From assembly GCA_002422945.1 (NCBI GenBank), contig DITW01000067.1:5481-15673 (forward strand): DNA of 10,193 nucleotides. The letters run 5' to 3'. This document shows, piece after piece, positions 7,250 to 10,193 of this stretch; position 1 is the stretch's first letter; each line of letters begins with the position of its first letter. This DNA is from Sphingomonadales bacterium UBA6174 (GTDB taxonomy: Bacteria; Pseudomonadota; Alphaproteobacteria; Sphingomonadales; Sphingomonadaceae). The position numbers were made by a program, and so were the translations under genes. The notes beneath the pieces were generated by a model. The model did no database searches. It was given only the letters and a program-made list of their open reading frames with translations, and was not told the DNA's origin.

Positions 7250-9073
7250 ATGTGTGGTATTATCGGTATTCTCGGACGTGAATCAGTATCGGAGCGGCTG
7301 GTCGAAGGGCTGCGACGGCTGGAGTATCGCGGCTATGATTCCGCCGGGGTCTGCACCGTGCATGATGGCCTGCTCGACCGTCGCCGCGCCGAGGGCAAGC
7401 TCGATAACCTCGCGAAGAAGCTGCTGGCCGATCCCTTGCCGGGGTCGATTGGGATTGCCCACACCCGTTGGGCGACCCATGGCGCGCCGACCGAGGACAA
7501 TGCCCATCCCCATGCGACCGAACAGGTGGCGTTGGTGCACAATGGCATTATCGAGAATTTCAAGCCTTTGCGCGAGGCGTTGCAAGCCCGTGGCCGCGTG
7601 TTCACCAGCCAGACTGACACCGAAGTCGTCGCCCATCTCGTGTCCGAAAAGGTCGAGGCCGGGGTCGATCCGGTGGAGGCGGTGCGGACCAGCCTGAAGG
7701 AAATTCACGGCGCATTCGCGCTGGCGATCCTGTTTCGCGAACATCCGGATTTGTTGATCGGGGCGCGGCTCGGTTCGCCTTTGGTCGTCGGTTATGGCGA
7801 GAATGAGACTTATCTCGGGTCCGATGCGCTGGCGCTGGCGCCTTTGACCCAGAAAATCGCCTATCTTGATGAGGGTGATTGGGTCGTCATCACCCGCGAC
7901 AAGGTGCAGATTTTCGACAAGGACGATCAGCCGGTCGAACGTCCGGTGACGTTGAGCGGCGTCACGGGCGCATTGATCGACAAGGGCAATTATCGCCACT
8001 TCATGTTGAAGGAAATCTTCGAACAGCCGGTGGTGGTCGCGCAGACGCTGCAAAGCTATTTGCGGCCATTGGAAGAACAGGTCGCGTTGCCGGATCGGGA
8101 TTTCGATTTCTCCAAAATTTCGCGGGTGACCATCGTCGCTTGCGGCACGAGCTATTATGCCGGGATGGTCGCCAAATATTGGTTCGAGCAATTCGCCCGC
8201 ATGCCGGTCGATATCGATGTGGCGAGCGAGTTCCGCTACCGTGCGCCGGTGCTTGATCCGGGCGGACTGGCGCTGTTCATTTCGCAATCGGGGGAAACCG
8301 CCGATACGCTGGCCGCGCTGCGCCATGCGCGGGCCGAGGGGCAGACCATCGCGGTGGTCGTGAATGTGCCGACCAGTTCGATGGCGCGCGAGGCGGATTT
8401 GCTATTGCCGACCTATGCCGGGCCGGAAATCGGCGTGGCATCGACCAAGGCTTTTACCTGCCAATTGGCGGTGCTGGCGGCGCTGGCCGCGAATTTGGCG
8501 CGGGCCAAGGGGCGGTTGTCGCCGGAGGACGAGCGCGAGATCGTCAAGCATCTGGCCGAGGCACCCGCGGCGATGAATGCGGCGTTGAGCCATGATAGCG
8601 AGATTGAGGCATTGGCCCCATTGATCGCGCCTGCGCGGGACGTGCTTTATCTGGGCCGGGGGCCGGATTATCCGATGGCGCTGGAGGGTGCGCTTAAGCT
8701 CAAGGAAATCAGCTATATCCATGCCGAGGGCTATGCCGCAGGCGAGATGAAGCATGGGCCGATTGCGCTTATTGACGATAATGTCCCGGTGATCGTGATC
8801 GCGCCATCCGGTCCGTTGTTCGAAAAGACCGTGAGCAACATGCAAGAGGTGCAGGCGCGCGGCGGCAAGGTGGTGCTGATTTCCGATGCGGAAGGGATTG
8901 CGCTTGCCGGAGAGGGCTGCATGGCGACGATTGAGATGCCGAAGGTCCATCCGCTGATCGCGCCATTGGTCTATGCGGTGCCGGTGCAGTTGCTGGCCTA
9001 TCATGTCGCGGTCGTGAAGGGCACGGACGTCGATCAGCCGCGCAATCTGGCCAAGAGCGTGACGGTGGAATAA
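7250..9073 (+). CDS. glmS: Glutamine--fructose-6-phosphate aminotransferase (isomerizing)
   Basis: Cytoplasmic enzyme for the first step of UDP-GlcNAc synthesis: fructose-6-P plus glutamine gives glucosamine-6-P plus glutamate, feeding peptidoglycan and LPS. The 607 residues (E. coli 609) cover the whole protein. The N-terminal nucleophile (Ntn) glutaminase domain starts MCGIIGI, with Cys2 becoming the N-terminal nucleophile; this fixes ATG 7250 as the start. It carries HTRWATHG (71-78) and VHNGIIEN (96-103). The isomerase half has two SIS domains: the first (about 290-430) has ACGTSYYAG, FISQSGETADT (343-353) and ASTKAFT (397-403); the second (about 460-590) has EGALKLKEISYIHAEG (479-494). 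The end, DVDQPRNLAKSVTVE, is the typical C-terminus with the catalytic Lys. AAAGGGG (7232-7238) is the likely ribosome site, 11 nt before ATG. No glmS ribozyme fits in the 60-bp upstream gap. It may be transcribed with mgtE. Confidence 0.98.
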   Translation: MCGIIGILGRESVSERLVEGLRRLEYRGYDSAGVCTVHDGLLDRRRAEGKLDNLAKKLLADPLPGSIGIAHTRWATHGAPTEDNAHPHATEQVALVHNGIIENFKPLREALQARGRVFTSQTDTEVVAHLVSEKVEAGVDPVEAVRTSLKEIHGAFALAILFREHPDLLIGARLGSPLVVGYGENETYLGSDALALAPLTQKIAYLDEGDWVVITRDKVQIFDKDDQPVERPVTLSGVTGALIDKGNYRHFMLKEIFEQPVVVAQTLQSYLRPLEEQVALPDRDFDFSKISRVTIVACGTSYYAGMVAKYWFEQFARMPVDIDVASEFRYRAPVLDPGGLALFISQSGETADTLAALRHARAEGQTIAVVVNVPTSSMAREADLLLPTYAGPEIGVASTKAFTCQLAVLAALAANLARAKGRLSPEDEREIVKHLAEAPAAMNAALSHDSEIEALAPLIAPARDVLYLGRGPDYPMALEGALKLKEISYIHAEGYAAGEMKHGPIALIDDNVPVIVIAPSGPLFEKTVSNMQEVQARGGKVVLISDAEGIALAGEGCMATIEMPKVHPLIAPLVYAVPVQLLAYHVAVVKGTDVDQPRNLAKSVTVE

Positions 9074-9090
9074 CTCCCCCTTTAGTACTG

Positions 9091-9110
9091 ATATAAAGAA
9101 TTCTTTATAT
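9091..9110. promoter_or_regulatory. Perfect 20-bp palindrome, candidate SahR operator for ahcY
   Basis: Half-sites ATATAAAGAA and TTCTTTATAT meet without a spacer to form a perfect inverted repeat, 18 bp after the glmS stop and 103 bp before the ahcY start. The ArsR-family repressor SahR is known to bind palindromes before ahcY, metH, metF and metK in Proteobacteria and to release them when S-adenosylhomocysteine rises. The AT-rich ATATAAAGA...TCTTTATAT form is what I recall for alphaproteobacterial sites. Position and sequence fit an ahcY operator, but the regulator gene is not in this window. An alternative is a bidirectional terminator, but the stem is AT-rich with no loop and no T-run, which makes that unlikely. 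Confidence 0.65.
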
Positions 9111-9202
9111 TGAGGTTGCCAAATTGTCTCGCTGGCTTTAGGGGCATTGGCCATGAACGCTAAGGCAGATTGCGCCTTGCGGTGTTGATGCTGCTTTATT
9201 TC

Positions 9203-9207
9203 AGGAG
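9203..9207 (+). promoter_or_regulatory. Ribosome binding site deciding the ahcY GTG start
   Basis: AGGAG ends 6 nt before GTG 9214, an ideal spacing. The next in-frame candidate, GTG 9229, would be 21 nt away and would remove conserved N-terminal residues (DYVIAD), so GTG 9214 is chosen. Confidence 0.75.
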
Positions 9208-9213
9208 ATTCTC

Positions 9214-10193
9214 GTGTCCCATGATTATGTGATTGCCGATATCGGTTTGGCGAATTTTGGCCGCGCGGAAATCGCGATTGCCGAAACGGAAATGCCGGGC
9301 CTGATGGCGCTGCGTGCGGAATATGGTGCATCCAAGCCGCTGAAGGGCGCGCGCATCACCGGTTCGCTGCACATGACGATTCAGACGGCAGTGTTGATCG
9401 AAACGCTTGTGGCGCTCGGCGCGGATGTGCGTTGGGCGACCTGCAATATTTTCTCGACCCAGGATCATGCGGCGGCGGCGATTGCCGCAAGCGGCGTGCC
9501 GGTGTTCGCGGTCAAGGGTGAAACCCTCGCCGATTATTGGGATTATGTTGGCCGCATCTTCGATTGGGGCGATGACCAGACCTGCAACATGATCCTCGAC
9601 GATGGCGGCGATGCCACCATGTTCGCGCTGTGGGGCGCACGTCTGGAAGCTGGCGATACGCTGGGCGAACCGGGCAATGAGGAAGAAGTCGAATTCCAGC
9701 GCGCGCTCAAGGCATTTTTGAAGCAAAAGCCGGGCTATCTCTCGCGCACCGTCAACGCGATCAAGGGCGTGTCGGAAGAAACGACAACCGGCGTGCATCG
9801 CCTGTATCAGATCGCCAAGGACGGCAAGCTGCCGTTCCCTGCGATCAACGTCAATGACTCCGTCACCAAGTCGAAGTTCGACAATCTTTATGGCTGCAAG
9901 GAATCGCTCGTCGATGCGATCCGTCGCGCGACCGATGTGATGCTGGCCGGTAAGGTCGCTTGCGTTGCCGGTTTCGGCGATGTCGGCAAGGGTTCGGCAG
10001 CTTCGCTGCGTCAGGGTGGCGCACGCGTGATGGTGACAGAAGTCGATCCGATCTGCGCATTGCAGGCCGCCATGGAAGGCTATGAAGTCGTGACGATGGA
10101 AGAAGCCGTCACCCGTTCGGACATCTTCGTCACCGCGACCGGCAATGAAGACGTCATCACCGCCGATCACATGAAGGCGATGAAGCCGATGTC
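9214..10193 (+). CDS. ahcY: Adenosylhomocysteinase (3'-truncated by window edge)
   Basis: Reversibly hydrolyses S-adenosylhomocysteine, the inhibitory product of methyltransferases, to adenosine and homocysteine, so closing the SAM cycle in the cytoplasm. 326 complete codons are visible; full-length bacterial enzymes of this type have roughly 465-475, so about 140 C-terminal residues (rest of the NAD domain and the C-terminal tail) lie outside. Seen: SLHMT (H53), CNIFSTQDHAAAAI (77-90), KGETLADYWDY (101-111), LDDGGD (128-133), GVSEETTTG (185-193), INVNDSVTKSKFDN (211-224) and the NAD Rossmann loop GFGDVGKG (253-260). An insert of about 40 residues (about 141-180, WGARLEAGD onward), typical of many bacterial and plant enzymes and absent from mammalian ones, is present. 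The start is GTG, supported by AGGAG 6 nt upstream. A candidate SahR operator lies 103 bp upstream and would make expression respond to S-adenosylhomocysteine. Confidence 0.97.
   Translation, partial: MSHDYVIADIGLANFGRAEIAIAETEMPGLMALRAEYGASKPLKGARITGSLHMTIQTAVLIETLVALGADVRWATCNIFSTQDHAAAAIAASGVPVFAVKGETLADYWDYVGRIFDWGDDQTCNMILDDGGDATMFALWGARLEAGDTLGEPGNEEEVEFQRALKAFLKQKPGYLSRTVNAIKGVSEETTTGVHRLYQIAKDGKLPFPAINVNDSVTKSKFDNLYGCKESLVDAIRRATDVMLAGKVACVAGFGDVGKGSAASLRQGGARVMVTEVDPICALQAAMEGYEVVTMEEAVTRSDIFVTATGNEDVITADHMKAMKPM

Larger units (their letters stand above)
9074..9213 (+). promoter_or_regulatory. glmS-ahcY spacer / ahcY leader region
   Basis: A 140-bp non-coding gap. Besides the palindrome it holds a weak hairpin (AAGGC 9162-9166 with GCCTT 9174-9178) and an 11-codon frame (ATG 9153 to TGA 9186-9188). 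I looked for SAH, SAM-II and SAM/SAH riboswitch elements and recognised none. No clear -35/-10 pair was found, and no terminator for glmS was seen. Confidence 0.4.

Noticed and set aside
7283..8326. 347-codon minus-strand open frame opposite glmS
   Set aside because: It is antisense to conserved GlmS coding sequence, has no recognisable domains, and long antisense frames are expected in GC-rich genes with biased third positions.
9091..9110. Palindrome as a rho-independent terminator of glmS
   Set aside because: The two arms meet with no loop, the stem is AT-rich and no T-tract follows; a protein operator fits better.
9074..9213. SAM- or SAH-sensing riboswitch upstream of ahcY
   Set aside because: I compared the leader with remembered SAH, SAM-II and SAM/SAH conserved elements and found none; a covariance-model search of this gap would settle it.
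9196..10170. 324-codon minus-strand frame opposite ahcY
   Set aside because: The plus strand carries an unbroken, highly conserved AhcY; the antisense frame shows no known domain.
1..10193. A novel defence system, mobile element or CRISPR array
   Set aside because: Every long plausible frame belongs to a well-known housekeeping or envelope family, with no integrase, transposase, terminal repeats, tRNA-linked insertion or spaced repeats.

Overview
The window looks like a piece of an alphaproteobacterial chromosome, most probably a sphingomonad (Sphingomonadaceae). The evidence is: GC-rich coding sequence; an RNase E with a long basic/acidic alphaproteobacterial tail ending in a Gly-Trp-Trp motif; a sphingomonad-like membrane-anchored M23 peptidase; and an ahcY gene preceded by a palindrome resembling alphaproteobacterial SahR operators. 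This assignment is by recall of family features, not by a database search. All seven genes are housekeeping or envelope functions. I see no phage, transposon, plasmid, CRISPR, tRNA or rRNA sequence.

Layout from left to right. (1) The 3' part of rne (RNase E), cut by the left edge, carrying the catalytic aspartates, the zinc link and the whole C-terminal scaffold. (2) A single-domain mannose-1-phosphate guanylyltransferase (manC type), 42 bp after rne on the same strand. (3) On the opposite strand, a LytM/M23 cell-wall peptidase whose 3' end overlaps the 3' end of manC by 47 bp. (4) trmJ, a tRNA ribose methyltransferase, upstream of the peptidase gene on the same minus strand. (5) A divergent 142-bp spacer with two small inverted repeats. 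(6) On the plus strand, mgtE (Mg2+ channel/transporter) followed after 60 bp by glmS (glucosamine-6-phosphate synthase). (7) A 140-bp spacer with a perfect 20-bp palindrome, then ahcY (S-adenosylhomocysteine hydrolase), cut by the right edge. The window is densely coding; the longest non-coding stretches are about 120-140 bp.

Functionally, three genes serve the cell envelope: GlmS makes glucosamine-6-P for peptidoglycan and LPS, ManC makes GDP-mannose for polysaccharides, and the M23 protein cuts or remodels peptidoglycan. RNase E and TrmJ act on RNA. TrmJ uses S-adenosylmethionine and releases S-adenosylhomocysteine, the substrate of AhcY, though nothing in the sequence shows that the two are co-regulated. 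I did not find a new biological system. The most informative non-coding signal is the candidate SahR operator before ahcY. Secondary points are the RNase E tail, the antisense manC/peptidase overlap and a CtrA-like site before the peptidase gene.
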